Positions 17,332 through 25,120 of a stretch of DNA of 64,000 bases are shown here, piece by piece. This DNA comes from JACVRN01 sp963715565 (GTDB lineage Bacteria; Acidobacteriota; Blastocatellia; Pyrinomonadales; Pyrinomonadaceae). The notes beneath the pieces were generated by a model, which ran no database searches, was not told where the DNA came from, and was given only the letters and a program-made list of their open reading frames with translations. Location of the stretch: contig OY970256.1 in NCBI GenBank assembly GCA_963715565.1, positions 5,580,001-5,644,000 on the forward strand. The letters run 5' to 3'. The translations under genes were made by a program, and so were the position numbers. The stretch's first letter is position 1, and each line of letters begins with the position of its first letter.

Positions 17332-18827
17332 CCGTGCGCTCCTTTGGCGGTCTGGATTTGCGTGAGGAGCGGATTCAAAAGCTCGGGTGAGAACTCTCCG
17401 TAGTTTTTGATGACAACGGCTTCGTGCGTCCTGAATTGATCTTTGCGCGGCGTCTGCGGCCCGGAGATATAAACTGCCTTGGCGAGCATCGGTTGGGTGC
17501 GACCGTAGCCCGCAATCTTCTGCGCCTCTCTCATCTTCATGCGCAGCCAGATTTCGTTGGCCTGCCCGTAATAAATCATCATCGCGTCGCAAGCCATGAG
17601 GTTGTCTTTGTGGTCCTGCGCGGCCTGCGCCTCGTCGCCTTCCCAGATTGGAAGAATGACTTCGTAGCCCTGGTTGAAGAGATGATCTGAAAGCGGCGAG
17701 ACGGCTTCGTAATCCTGCTTGTCGCAGATGAGATAGAGCGAAAGCGAGCGGCTCTCGGAATGGGCGGCGGGCGCGGGCTTTGGCTTGTCCGTGAGCTGTT
17801 CGTAAATCTGAATCTTGAGGTCTTCGAGCTTGGTTTGCAGCACCTCCACGTCGTGAAAGCCGTTGAGGCCGAGCCGCAGCGAGTCTATAAATTTTTGCTG
17901 GCGCTCGTCCTGCGATGCTAACCCCGTGGGCATCCAGACGAGACGTTGCAAGCCTCCACCGCGCTCCGCCGCAAGGTCGTGCTGTATCTGTATAATCGAA
18001 CGGCTCTCGTCTTCGGGAATCATGCCGTAGCGCGCGCCGACCATGTGAATCGCGAGCTGGCTCTCCGTGAGATATTCGCGCACAGCGTCATGAAGCGCGG
18101 AAGCCTGAAGCGGCAGCTCTTTATCAGGGAGAACAGTGTGGCCGCGCTGTTGCAGCTCGCGCTGTATCGTGTCCCTGTCCGCGTTGAGGTCGGAAGTGGT
18201 CTTTGCCAGGTAGATAGTTTTCCCGGTCACAGGCGCGGGCACAAAAAGCCGCTTGAGCTGTGCGCTCTGCTGCATCTTTTCGATTAAGTGCTTGAGGTCG
18301 TTGGCTAAGTCTTCCAACTTCTCCCAGTATCTAATATCGCGATGCGGCACAACGTCCGGGCTGAACTCTTTCGCGCGGTCGAGCGCGGCGTCGTATTCAT
18401 AAAATTCGTAGCCGAGCATGGGTTGAATGCTCTCGGGCTGTTCTTCCAGCGGGATGTAGGTCTTGATGACTTTGAAGACGCGCGAGCTGTGGCCTATTTG
18501 CACGCCGCCTTGAAGCTCTGCGGCTTTGCAGAACTCGTTGATCTCTCGCATGCACCATTCGCTTTTGACATAGCGGGGGGAGAGAATCGAAACCAGTATG
18601 GCTACCTTTGCCACGCGCACGACGAGCGTATCGGCAAAGTAATCATTGCCAGCCAGCTTGGGGTCGCGCCAAATCCTGACTTCTTCGCCGAGCAGTTGTG
18701 CCAGACGCACGCGCAACCTCTCGTGAAGCGTCTCGACCCAGCCGTCCAAACCTTCTGCTAGAGGCTGGTTGTCAAGATGCGCGTAGCTGATAAAGATGTC
18801 GTCTTCGTAATTGGGGATGGGACACAT
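17328..18827 (-). CDS. TIR domain protein with DUF4062-like and second TIR-like module
   Basis: A 499-residue protein. An N-terminal TIR domain (about 8-125) shows DDIFISYAHLDN, the RIWRDPKL strand and SEWCMREINEF, where Glu95 occupies the position of the NADase catalytic glutamate. Residues about 203-330 resemble DUF4062 (IYLAKTTSDLNADRDTIQRE, VGARYGMIPE). Residues about 362-495 look like a second nucleotide-hydrolase/TIR-like fold (SLYLICDKQDYEAVSPLSDH). ATG 18827 has GGAGGT 7 nt upstream, so the longer frame is rejected. It is the first gene of a two-gene operon with the STAND ATPase. TIR enzymes deplete NAD or make cyclic-ADP-ribose signals in several immune systems; such a role is inferred here. 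Confidence 0.85.
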   Translation of the reverse strand: MCPIPNYEDDIFISYAHLDNQPLAEGLDGWVETLHERLRVRLAQLLGEEVRIWRDPKLAGNDYFADTLVVRVAKVAILVSILSPRYVKSEWCMREINEFCKAAELQGGVQIGHSSRVFKVIKTYIPLEEQPESIQPMLGYEFYEYDAALDRAKEFSPDVVPHRDIRYWEKLEDLANDLKHLIEKMQQSAQLKRLFVPAPVTGKTIYLAKTTSDLNADRDTIQRELQQRGHTVLPDKELPLQASALHDAVREYLTESQLAIHMVGARYGMIPEDESRSIIQIQHDLAAERGGGLQRLVWMPTGLASQDERQQKFIDSLRLGLNGFHDVEVLQTKLEDLKIQIYEQLTDKPKPAPAAHSESRSLSLYLICDKQDYEAVSPLSDHLFNQGYEVILPIWEGDEAQAAQDHKDNLMACDAMMIYYGQANEIWLRMKMREAQKIAGYGRTQPMLAKAVYISGPQTPRKDQFRTHEAVVIKNYGEFSPELLNPLLTQIQTAKGAHG

Positions 18828-19064
18828 CTCTGACCTCCGGTGGAAGAGAGCGCGAGGAGTTACCTTGGCTCGTGGCGTCGAATGGACGCGCCCGGTCTGA
18901 TGAGAATTGGACGGGCACAAGAAATTATTCAGCCCGTCTCGTAGAATCGCCTAGACTTGAGAGAGAAGGCGCTGCGCTTTGAAAAGCTTCGGTTGATTCA
19001 AACAGGCAATGCAAACCACAAAGATAGCCGGGTTCAAGGTGAGGTCTGCATATTATTCGGGCTA

Positions 19065-19093
19065 AATATGACGGTAATGAAATTTCAAGTCAA
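19065..19093 (-). promoter_or_regulatory. Candidate sigma-70 promoter of the TIR-STAND operon
   Basis: On the minus strand TTGACT (19088-19093) and CATATT (19065-19070) are spaced by exactly 17 nt, about 238 nt upstream of the TIR start. It is the best sigma-70 match in the 375-nt gap, which otherwise holds only the inverted repeat at 19114-19189. Confidence 0.45.
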
Positions 19094-19113
19094 GGAAGTT
19101 AAGAGAGAAAGCG

Positions 19114-19189
19114 CGTAAATCGTCAATGGTAAATCGTCAATAGAGAAAAGCAGTTCTTTCTATTGACGATTTACCATTGACGATTTACG
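19114..19189. repeat. Long inverted repeat, CGTCAATGGTAAAT-unit family
   Basis: Near-perfect arms of about 33 nt composed of two 14-nt units (CGTAAATCGTCAATGG type) surround a 10-nt loop. It lies between the aldo/keto reductase stop and the TIR promoter, so it could terminate reductase transcription and insulate the TIR-STAND operon. Confidence 0.9.
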
Positions 19190-19203
19190 TCTTTTGCCCT
19201 CTT

Positions 19204-20235
19204 TTACTCTCTGCCCTCATTCTGCCGCTCGATCATCCATTGCGGGTAGAGCGCATAGGGCGCGGTCGTGGCCGACAGGCGCGCTATCTCTTCGGGCGTT
19301 AACTCAATCTCGACCGCCTTGAGATTGTCTTCGAGCTGCGACATTTTATTTGCGCCGATGATGATAGAAGTCACGCCCGGCTGCGCCAGCAGCCACGCCA
19401 GCGCTACCTGTGCAATCGTCGCATTCTTTTGTTTAGCAATCTCTTCGAGCACGTCCACGGCGTCGAAGCCGCGCTCCTCGTCTATCGGCGGAAAGCTAAA
19501 GCCTGTGCGGCGCGCGCCTTCCGGATTGGGATTGTCGCGCCTGTACTTGCCCGTGAGAAAACCACCCGACAGGGGCGACCACGGCAGGATGCCTAAACCC
19601 TCTTCCAAACAGAGCGGCACAAGCTCGTGCTCAAGGTCGCGACCGGCCAGAGAGTAATAAGCCTGAAGCGAGACGAAGCGTTCCCAGTCGTGCGCCTTCG
19701 CAAGGTAGAGCGCTTTCATCAGGTGGCGCGCAGACCAGTTAGAGCAACCCAGATAGCGCACCTTGCCCTGTCGCACCAAATCATCCAGAGCGCGCAGCGT
19801 CTCTTCCACAGGCGTCACCACATCCCAGCCGTGTACTTGATAAAGGTCTATGTAGTCCGTATCCAATCTCTTCAGACTGGCCTCGCACGACGCCATGATG
19901 TGCTGGCGCGAGAGCCCCACGTTGTTGACGTCGCGCATCCCGGACGTAGCTCCTTCCGTCATCGCACCGCGCACCTTGGTCGCGATAATGATTTCGTCGC
20001 GTCTGACCTTTGCATCTTTAACGGCACGGCCCAACAGCTCTTCCGATTCGCCGTAAGAATAAACGTCTGCCGTGTCAAAGAAATTAATCCCCGCTTCGAG
20101 CGAGCGCGCGACCATCTGGTTTGCGCCCTGCTGGTCCACGGTCGCGATGTGAAAGAATTTCTCGCCAAAGGTCATCGTCCCCAGACACAATTCGGAAACT
20201 TTGAGCCCTGTGTCGCCCAGCTTTCGATATTTCAT
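19204..20235 (-). CDS. Aldo/keto reductase
   Basis: A 343-residue NADPH-dependent (beta/alpha)8 oxidoreductase. The catalytic tetrad can be placed: Asp54 in FFDTAD, Tyr59, Lys87 in IIIATKV and His135 in YQVHGWD. C-terminal cofactor signatures VTSIIIGANKMSQLEDNL are present. The best family match by eye is the YajO/IolS-like AKR group, which reduces small aldehydes and ketones. AAGGAA lies 9 nt upstream of ATG 20235. It appears monocistronic and is followed by an inverted repeat. Substrate cannot be told from sequence. Confidence 0.92.
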   Translation of the reverse strand: MKYRKLGDTGLKVSELCLGTMTFGEKFFHIATVDQQGANQMVARSLEAGINFFDTADVYSYGESEELLGRAVKDAKVRRDEIIIATKVRGAMTEGATSGMRDVNNVGLSRQHIMASCEASLKRLDTDYIDLYQVHGWDVVTPVEETLRALDDLVRQGKVRYLGCSNWSARHLMKALYLAKAHDWERFVSLQAYYSLAGRDLEHELVPLCLEEGLGILPWSPLSGGFLTGKYRRDNPNPEGARRTGFSFPPIDEERGFDAVDVLEEIAKQKNATIAQVALAWLLAQPGVTSIIIGANKMSQLEDNLKAVEIELTPEEIARLSATTAPYALYPQWMIERQNEGRE

Positions 20236-20403
20236 GAGAGCGTTCCTTCCCTTAAGAGAAAATAGGATTGCGGCTTTCGCCCCTCTCGCGAGAGAGGCGG
20301 AAGCCTTTGATTAATCTTCACGCGTCCTGAGAAATCGTTTTGGCATACAATACCAGCACGTCAGAGGAAGTCAAAAGCTCTCCACGTCCCCGAGGGATTT
20401 TCA

Positions 20404-21399
20404 ATGACTATGACAAAACCTTTGCACCGCGTCGCAGAGCAGAACGCAGTAATCGGCGCGGCTATGTGGCTCGTGCTCCTCTTCTTTGAGGTCTCTGACC
20501 CTTTGACCTCGTTCATCGCCAGACTAATGTTGCTCGCGGTGCTCGTCATTGTTCCACTCGGTCTTTCAGTCGTTGCGGAAACCGGCGAGCACAGGGCGTC
20601 CGGCTCTCTCTTTCGCGCGGCGGTTCACGCGCAGGGCTATTGCACAGCGCTGGTCATCATCTCTTTTTTGTTACCGCAGGGCGTGGCGGCGGCGCTGCTC
20701 GCTCTGCCTTGGCTTGCGGTGACGACGCTCATAGCGCTCTGCGGCCTGCGGCGTCTCCTGTCTAAAGAGAAGTTGCGTGCGCCCGAGTTTGCCGTCAACG
20801 CAGGGCTCGCCTATGTAGTGGTCGGCGGAGGATGGCTCGTCTTTTCAAGATACGGTTTGCAGCCTTTGGGCTTCGGCGACACGATAGTACTTTTGACGGC
20901 GGTGCATTTTCACTACGCAGGATTCGCCGCGCCCCTGCTCGCAGGATTTGCAGGGCGCGTGCTTGACGAGACGAGCAGCGCGAGCGTCAAACGCATTTTT
21001 AAGTTGAGCGTGATTTTCATCATCAGTGGGACGCCGCTCGTGGCCGCAGGCATCACCTTCTCGTCCGCGCTCGCGCTCCTGGGTGCTGTGGTCGTCAGTC
21101 TGGGCTTACTAATGCTGGCCGCGCTCGTCCTCTTCCGCGTCGTGCCGCAAATAAGAGGTCGCGCCGCGCAAGCCTTGCTCGTCGTCTCTTCCCTCTCAAG
21201 CATCTCGGCGATGGCGCTGGCCTCCATCTACGCATACAGCATCGTCACGAAAACACTCATCCTCAACATAGACCAGATGGCCGCATCCCACGGCATCCTC
21301 AACGCCTTCGGCTTTTCGCTCTGCGGCTTCCTTGCCTGGAAGCTGGTCCGCGCCGCTCCGCCCGAGCGCAAAGAGAAACAGCTCAGACGCGCGGCATAG
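20404..21399 (+). CDS. YndJ-like multi-pass membrane protein
   Basis: A 331-residue integral membrane protein with about eight to nine hydrophobic segments. The central LLTAVHFHYAGFAAPLLAGF and the C-terminal MAASHGILNAFGFSLCGFLAW are hallmarks of the YndJ family, whose function is unknown. The His-rich HFHYAGF and SHG motifs lie in or next to membrane helices and could bind metal or heme. ATG 20404 is preceded by GAGGGA. The gene is divergent from the aldo/keto reductase and probably monocistronic. Family assignment is fairly firm, function open. Confidence 0.75.
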   Translation: MTMTKPLHRVAEQNAVIGAAMWLVLLFFEVSDPLTSFIARLMLLAVLVIVPLGLSVVAETGEHRASGSLFRAAVHAQGYCTALVIISFLLPQGVAAALLALPWLAVTTLIALCGLRRLLSKEKLRAPEFAVNAGLAYVVVGGGWLVFSRYGLQPLGFGDTIVLLTAVHFHYAGFAAPLLAGFAGRVLDETSSASVKRIFKLSVIFIISGTPLVAAGITFSSALALLGAVVVSLGLLMLAALVLFRVVPQIRGRAAQALLVVSSLSSISAMALASIYAYSIVTKTLILNIDQMAASHGILNAFGFSLCGFLAWKLVRAAPPERKEKQLRRAA

Positions 21400-21458
21400 G
21401 AAAGATAAAGCAGAGAGCGCGGGCTCATATCTTTTACGCACGCTCTTAACTATCAAAC

Positions 21459-22988
21459 TCACAGTCCTTCTCTGAGCTTGTAGCGTTGGAGCTTGCCTGT
21501 GGCGGTGCGTGGCAGTTGGTTTGTGAAATGGATTTTCGACGGGCACTTGTATGAGGGCAAGAGCGTGCGCGCGTGCGCCTGTAGCTTCTCTGCTAAACCG
21601 TCATCTGTGTTCAGGGCATCCGTTTTCAAAACGACAAAGGCGACGACTTCCGTGGTCCCGTCTGCGCCTGTGCCTGCGACGACTGCTGCTTCGAGCACTT
21701 CATTCGCAGCAAGCAAGGCGTCTTCCACCTCGACGGGAGAAACCCACAGACCTTTGACCTTGAAGAGATCGTCGCTACGCCCCTCGAACCAGTAAAAGCC
21801 GTCTTCATCTCTGCGATAAAGGTCGCCCGTACGCATCCAATCATTGTCAAACGCGGCGGCCGTCTTCTCCGCGTCGCGCCAGTAACCGGGCGTTGAGCTT
21901 CCGCCGCGAATCATCAGGTTGCCAGTGCCCGCGCCCTTTATCTCCTGCCCCGATTGATCTACGATGCGCGCCTCGTATCCTGCAATGACCCTGCCGCTAC
22001 TTCCCGGCTTAATCCAATCCAGCGTGTTCGAGATAAACATTTGCAGCATCTCGGTCGAGCCGATGCCGTCCAGGATGTCTAAGCCGAAACGCTCCTTCCA
22101 TTCGTGAAAAATTCCTTCGGGCAGCTTCTCGCCCGCAGAGACGCAGAACTTGATGGACGCGGTCTCAATCTCATTCCCGGCGCGCGCGTGTGCGAGCAGG
22201 GCGCGGTAAACCGCCGGGACGCCGAAGAAAATCGTGGGCCGGAAGCGTTGTAAGATTTCCGCGACCACGGGCGGGATGGGGCGCTCGCGACACAAAATAG
22301 TCGTGGCCCCCGAGCCCAGAGGGAAAGTCAGACTGTTGCCCAGACCGTAGGCGAAGAAGAGTTTTGACGAAGAGAACACTCTGTCCACAGGCTCGATTTT
22401 CAAAGCGTTGCGGCAACAGGTATACAGCGTGTAAGGGAGATTCCCGTGCGTGTGCATGGCCCCTTTCGGACGGCCCGTGCTGCCGGAGGTGTAAAGGATA
22501 AAGGCAAGCGCTTCGTCTGGGGCAGGGATGATGTCGCACTCGTCATGCGCGGCCAGTGCATCTTGAAAATCAAGCTCGCCCGCGCCGCCTTTGCCGCAGG
22601 CCACGAGCACAGGCCCAAGCTCATGTAGCGTGCCGCGTATGCTTTCAAGCTTTTCCAACTGCTCAGGCGTCACGACGAGCGCACGCGCGCCCGAGTGGTC
22701 CATGACATAGGAAAGCTCGTCCGTCGTCAGCATAGTGCTCAAGGGCACGGCCACTGCGCCGACGGCTGCCGCGCCCAAAAAAGCTATGACCCATTCGGGA
22801 CAATCGTGCGCGAGGATGGCAACCCGGTCGCCGGGAGCAAGCCCCAACTCTTTCCACAGCGCGCCGCACGCACGCGCCTGCGCGTAGAGCTGCTCGTAGG
22901 TAAGCGCGCGGTCTTCGTAAAGAATCGCCGTCTCAGCCCAGCGGTCTTGCTCACGCACGGATTGAAAGAGAGCTTCGATAAGATTCAT
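21459..22988 (-). CDS. AMP-forming acyl-CoA synthetase (benzoate-CoA ligase-like)
   Basis: A 509-residue ANL-superfamily adenylate-forming enzyme. Visible: the P-loop FILYTSGSTGRPKGAMHTH, the A5 motif LDGIGSTEMLQMF, MRTGDLYRRDEDGFYWFEGR, and the terminal lysine in PRTATGKLQRYKLR. FFAYGLGNSLTFPL and the STEMLQMFISN segment are like those of benzoate/4-hydroxybenzoate CoA ligases, so an aromatic or medium-chain acid is the probable substrate. ATG 22988 is chosen because the upstream extension is encoded by a repeat. No ribosome-binding site is visible, and an inverted repeat ends 8 nt before the start. Confidence 0.88.
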   Translation of the reverse strand: MNLIEALFQSVREQDRWAETAILYEDRALTYEQLYAQARACGALWKELGLAPGDRVAILAHDCPEWVIAFLGAAAVGAVAVPLSTMLTTDELSYVMDHSGARALVVTPEQLEKLESIRGTLHELGPVLVACGKGGAGELDFQDALAAHDECDIIPAPDEALAFILYTSGSTGRPKGAMHTHGNLPYTLYTCCRNALKIEPVDRVFSSSKLFFAYGLGNSLTFPLGSGATTILCRERPIPPVVAEILQRFRPTIFFGVPAVYRALLAHARAGNEIETASIKFCVSAGEKLPEGIFHEWKERFGLDILDGIGSTEMLQMFISNTLDWIKPGSSGRVIAGYEARIVDQSGQEIKGAGTGNLMIRGGSSTPGYWRDAEKTAAAFDNDWMRTGDLYRRDEDGFYWFEGRSDDLFKVKGLWVSPVEVEDALLAANEVLEAAVVAGTGADGTTEVVAFVVLKTDALNTDDGLAEKLQAHARTLLPSYKCPSKIHFTNQLPRTATGKLQRYKLREGL

Positions 22989-22995
22989 GAGCAAA

Positions 22996-23081
22996 GCAGT
23001 GCAAAATGCAAAGTGCAAAATGCAAAATTAAAGACGGTTCTTATTTTCATTTTGCACTTTGCACTTTGCATTTTGCATTTA
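22996..23081. repeat. Long inverted repeat, TGCAAAA/TGCAAAG-unit family
   Basis: Arms of about 33 nt made of tandem heptamers TGCAAAA and TGCAAAG, with an AT-rich loop. It fills the gap between the secreted protein gene (stop 23079) and the ligase start (22988). The same family recurs at 24981-25060, 41119-41215, 46018-46100 and 63080-63165. Confidence 0.9.
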
Positions 23082-23609
23082 ATTTATCACGCCTCTATTT
23101 TCGTAGCCGATGTCGGCGTCCTGCTCGTTGATGATTTTGTAGACGGCTTCGAGGAGCGCGTTCGTCTGCCGGTAGATGTTTTTCTCTTTAATCCCGGCGT
23201 CGCGCCTCGGCCCCGAAATCGCGATCGCGGATTTGGTGTCGTCGAGTTCTATTTGGACGTTGATTTTGAAGTACGTGCGAAAGCCACCGCCCGGTTCAAG
23301 GGCGACGGCGAGCGTGTCTGTGATGAGCAGGTTCTGCTCCCGTATCAGCTTCTTCAGTTGCACTATGTCTTCGTCCCTGACGGTGAAGCTCTTTTTGACT
23401 GGCTCTCTGGCCCTGAAGCCCGTGGAGCTTTTTTCGTAAACAAGCTCGCGCCCCTGCAAGGTAATCTTCGCCGTCTGCGAATGGCTGTCACGGCTGTGCT
23501 CGCCGCGCGTTAAAGAGATGTTGAGCGAAAGCTCGTCCCGTTTCTGAGCGTAAAGGGTCGTTGAGAGCGCAAGCAGAGAGAGCAGGAGCAAAGGGATAGA
23601 TTTTTTCAT
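23079..23609 (-). CDS. Secreted protein of unknown function
   Basis: A 176-residue protein with a classical signal peptide (MKKSIPLLLLSLLALSTTLYAQ, cleavage about 22). The mature part is a soluble alpha/beta domain with no motif I recognise; it includes VKKSFTVRDEDIVQLKKLI and FKINVQIELDDTKSAI. The frame is open to 23684, but M at 23609 starts the signal peptide and is therefore preferred. The stop lies at the edge of an inverted repeat. Probably periplasmic. Confidence 0.75.
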   Translation of the reverse strand: MKKSIPLLLLSLLALSTTLYAQKRDELSLNISLTRGEHSRDSHSQTAKITLQGRELVYEKSSTGFRAREPVKKSFTVRDEDIVQLKKLIREQNLLITDTLAVALEPGGGFRTYFKINVQIELDDTKSAIAISGPRRDAGIKEKNIYRQTNALLEAVYKIINEQDADIGYENRGVIN

Positions 23610-23739
23610 GACCGGCTCCAACCGAGTTTGCCAACGGGTGCGGAAATCAGACTTCATCGCGGAGAGCGCCGTGAGTATAAACACAGAACCGGCGCGCGCG
23701 CCAACTCAACGCCGCAGACGACAGTTCTCTTTGTCGTTC

Positions 23740-23943
23740 TTAGCTTTCATGCTCGCTTGCGGCGCGGCGAAGGCGCGTCTTACCACACGAGGGACAGGTA
23801 TGAGCCTCTTCAAGGACGCCGCCGAATTCCGCATCAATAGCTTCCGGTTCGTCTAGCGCCGCCGTGTAATCAATCTTGTCAGCGTGGTGATTCATCTCCA
23901 CGCCGCAATCGGGGCAAATCATTTTGTCTCTCTGCTTGGTCAT
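23740..23943 (-). CDS. Small zinc-ribbon protein
   Basis: A 67-residue protein with two knuckles, CPDCG near the N-terminus and CPSCGK near residue 52, consistent with one zinc-ribbon. An acidic middle separates them. GAGGAG precedes ATG 23943 at good distance. It lies 20 nt downstream of the FMN reductase gene on the same strand and may be co-transcribed with it. Function unknown; such mini-ribbons often act as nucleic-acid or protein adaptors. Confidence 0.7.
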   Translation of the reverse strand: MTKQRDKMICPDCGVEMNHHADKIDYTAALDEPEAIDAEFGGVLEEAHTCPSCGKTRLRRAASEHES

Positions 23944-23963
23944 CCTCTACTCCTCGTTTCAAT

Positions 23964-24533
23964 CTAATCCTGCGAGACATGCTCGCGCCCGTAGCGTAAG
24001 ACTTTGGACATCCAGATAAGCTCTTTCAAAACCTTGTCAATGCGCTTGACGTAAGACTGGTCGAGCAAGGTTCCTTCATTGTCAAAAAGCTTCTGCGCGC
24101 CAGAGAAATTTCCGTCCCAGAAGATTGCGACTAGCCCCAGCTCGCGCATCACGGGCAAAAGATTCTCTATGACGCGCGTGCCGCCAAAGCCTCCCGCCGA
24201 TACGCCGCAGATGCCTACGGCCTTGTGTATGTACTCCTTGAGGTTCGTGTCGAGCAGGTGCTTGAGCATCCCCGGATAGCCGTGGTTGTATTCGGGCGTC
24301 ACTATCAGGAGTCCATCGGCGCGCTGGACCGTTTCAGAAAACCCGCTCTGCTTAATAGCCTCGCCCGCATCATCAGTCGGCAACTCTATGTCGCGTATGT
24401 CCACGAGCAGTGTTTCCACGCCCGCGTGCTTTTGGAGCTCGCCATGTACAAAGCGCGCGACCAATTCGCTCGCGCGTCCCTGGCGCGTTGTGCCAAGGAT
24501 GACTGGAATAAAGATTGGCCGCTCTGTGCTCAT
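23964..24533 (-). CDS. NADPH-dependent FMN reductase family protein
   Basis: A 189-residue flavodoxin-like oxidoreductase. The FMN phosphate loop is ILGTTRQGRASE (residues 13-24) and the isoalloxazine-contact motif is TPEYNHGYPGMLKHLLD, both diagnostic for the ChrR/SsuE-like group. It likely reduces quinones, chromate or free flavin in the cytoplasm. Length is normal. It is followed on the same strand by the zinc-ribbon gene. Family firm; physiological substrate unknown. Confidence 0.88.
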   Translation of the reverse strand: MSTERPIFIPVILGTTRQGRASELVARFVHGELQKHAGVETLLVDIRDIELPTDDAGEAIKQSGFSETVQRADGLLIVTPEYNHGYPGMLKHLLDTNLKEYIHKAVGICGVSAGGFGGTRVIENLLPVMRELGLVAIFWDGNFSGAQKLFDNEGTLLDQSYVKRIDKVLKELIWMSKVLRYGREHVSQD

Positions 24534-24642
24534 TGAGGGTTCGTCCCTTTCCGTTTTGTGAATAAACTACTTTTCGACCAACTGCATTGCATGACCATCG
24601 CGGCGGCTTACGCCGTTTTCAGGCTCGTGTAGTAGCTCTCTC

Positions 24643-24924
24643 TTAAAAGAGCGACGGCCCCGAAGAGAGATATTGCTCCATGCGTCCGAAGGGCGCGCTC
24701 GTCAACAGGTGTGAATAACCCGCGAGCCGCAAGCCGCTTGCGAAAGCGAAGCGCAGGGCATCGTGATTGACGCCGGGAATCATCAGCCGCACTTCGCGCC
24801 CGTCACGCGGCGGAGGCGGCGCGTTCAATCCCATACGCGCATACATATCCACCAAACTCGCCAGAAACAGATCCACCGTCTCCGGAATTTCCGCTTCAAG
24901 AACCGGCCTGTATTCAACCGCCAT
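24643..24924 (-). pseudogene. GNAT-like acetyltransferase remnant with internal deletion (candidate)
   Basis: A 93-residue frame whose first about 40 residues (VEYRPVLEAEIPETVDLFL) resemble the start of a GNAT acetyltransferase and whose end (GYSHLLTSAPFGRMEQYLSS) resembles the C-terminus of such proteins. The central acetyl-CoA-binding R/Q-x-x-G-x-G/A loop is absent. A full GNAT protein of this type needs about 250-300 residues. I infer an in-frame deletion that removed the catalytic core. It could alternatively be a short expressed protein of unknown function; the start has an AGAGAG-like site. Confidence 0.5.
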
Positions 24925-24950
24925 CTCTCTTTACACCTAAAGCAGATTCA

Positions 24951-25100
24951 AACAGGGATGGACAGGATAGACAGGATAAAAGCAATGCAAAAGTCAAAAT
25001 GCAAAATGATGAATTAAAGAAGGGCTTTCTGTTCATTTATCATTTTGCACTTTGCATTTATCACTTCTTCTGTATCCTGTCTATCCTGTCCATCCCTGTT
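24951..25100. repeat. Nested inverted repeats: GGACAGGATA family enclosing TGCAAAA family
   Basis: Outer arms (24951-24977 and 25073-25100) carry GGGATGGACAGGATAGACAGG and its complement. Inside them sits a second, independent inverted repeat with TGCAAAA-type arms (24981-25023 and 25028-25060). The structure separates the GNAT remnant from the D-threonine aldolase-like gene and is nearly identical in design to 45987-46121. Confidence 0.9.
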
Positions 25101-25120
25101 AATTTCTTTCGTTCTTCTTT

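Noticed and set aside
22695..23513. 272-codon plus-strand frame
   Set aside because: It runs antisense to the ligase start, through an inverted repeat and antisense to a signal-peptide protein; its middle is simply translated TGCAAAA repeat.
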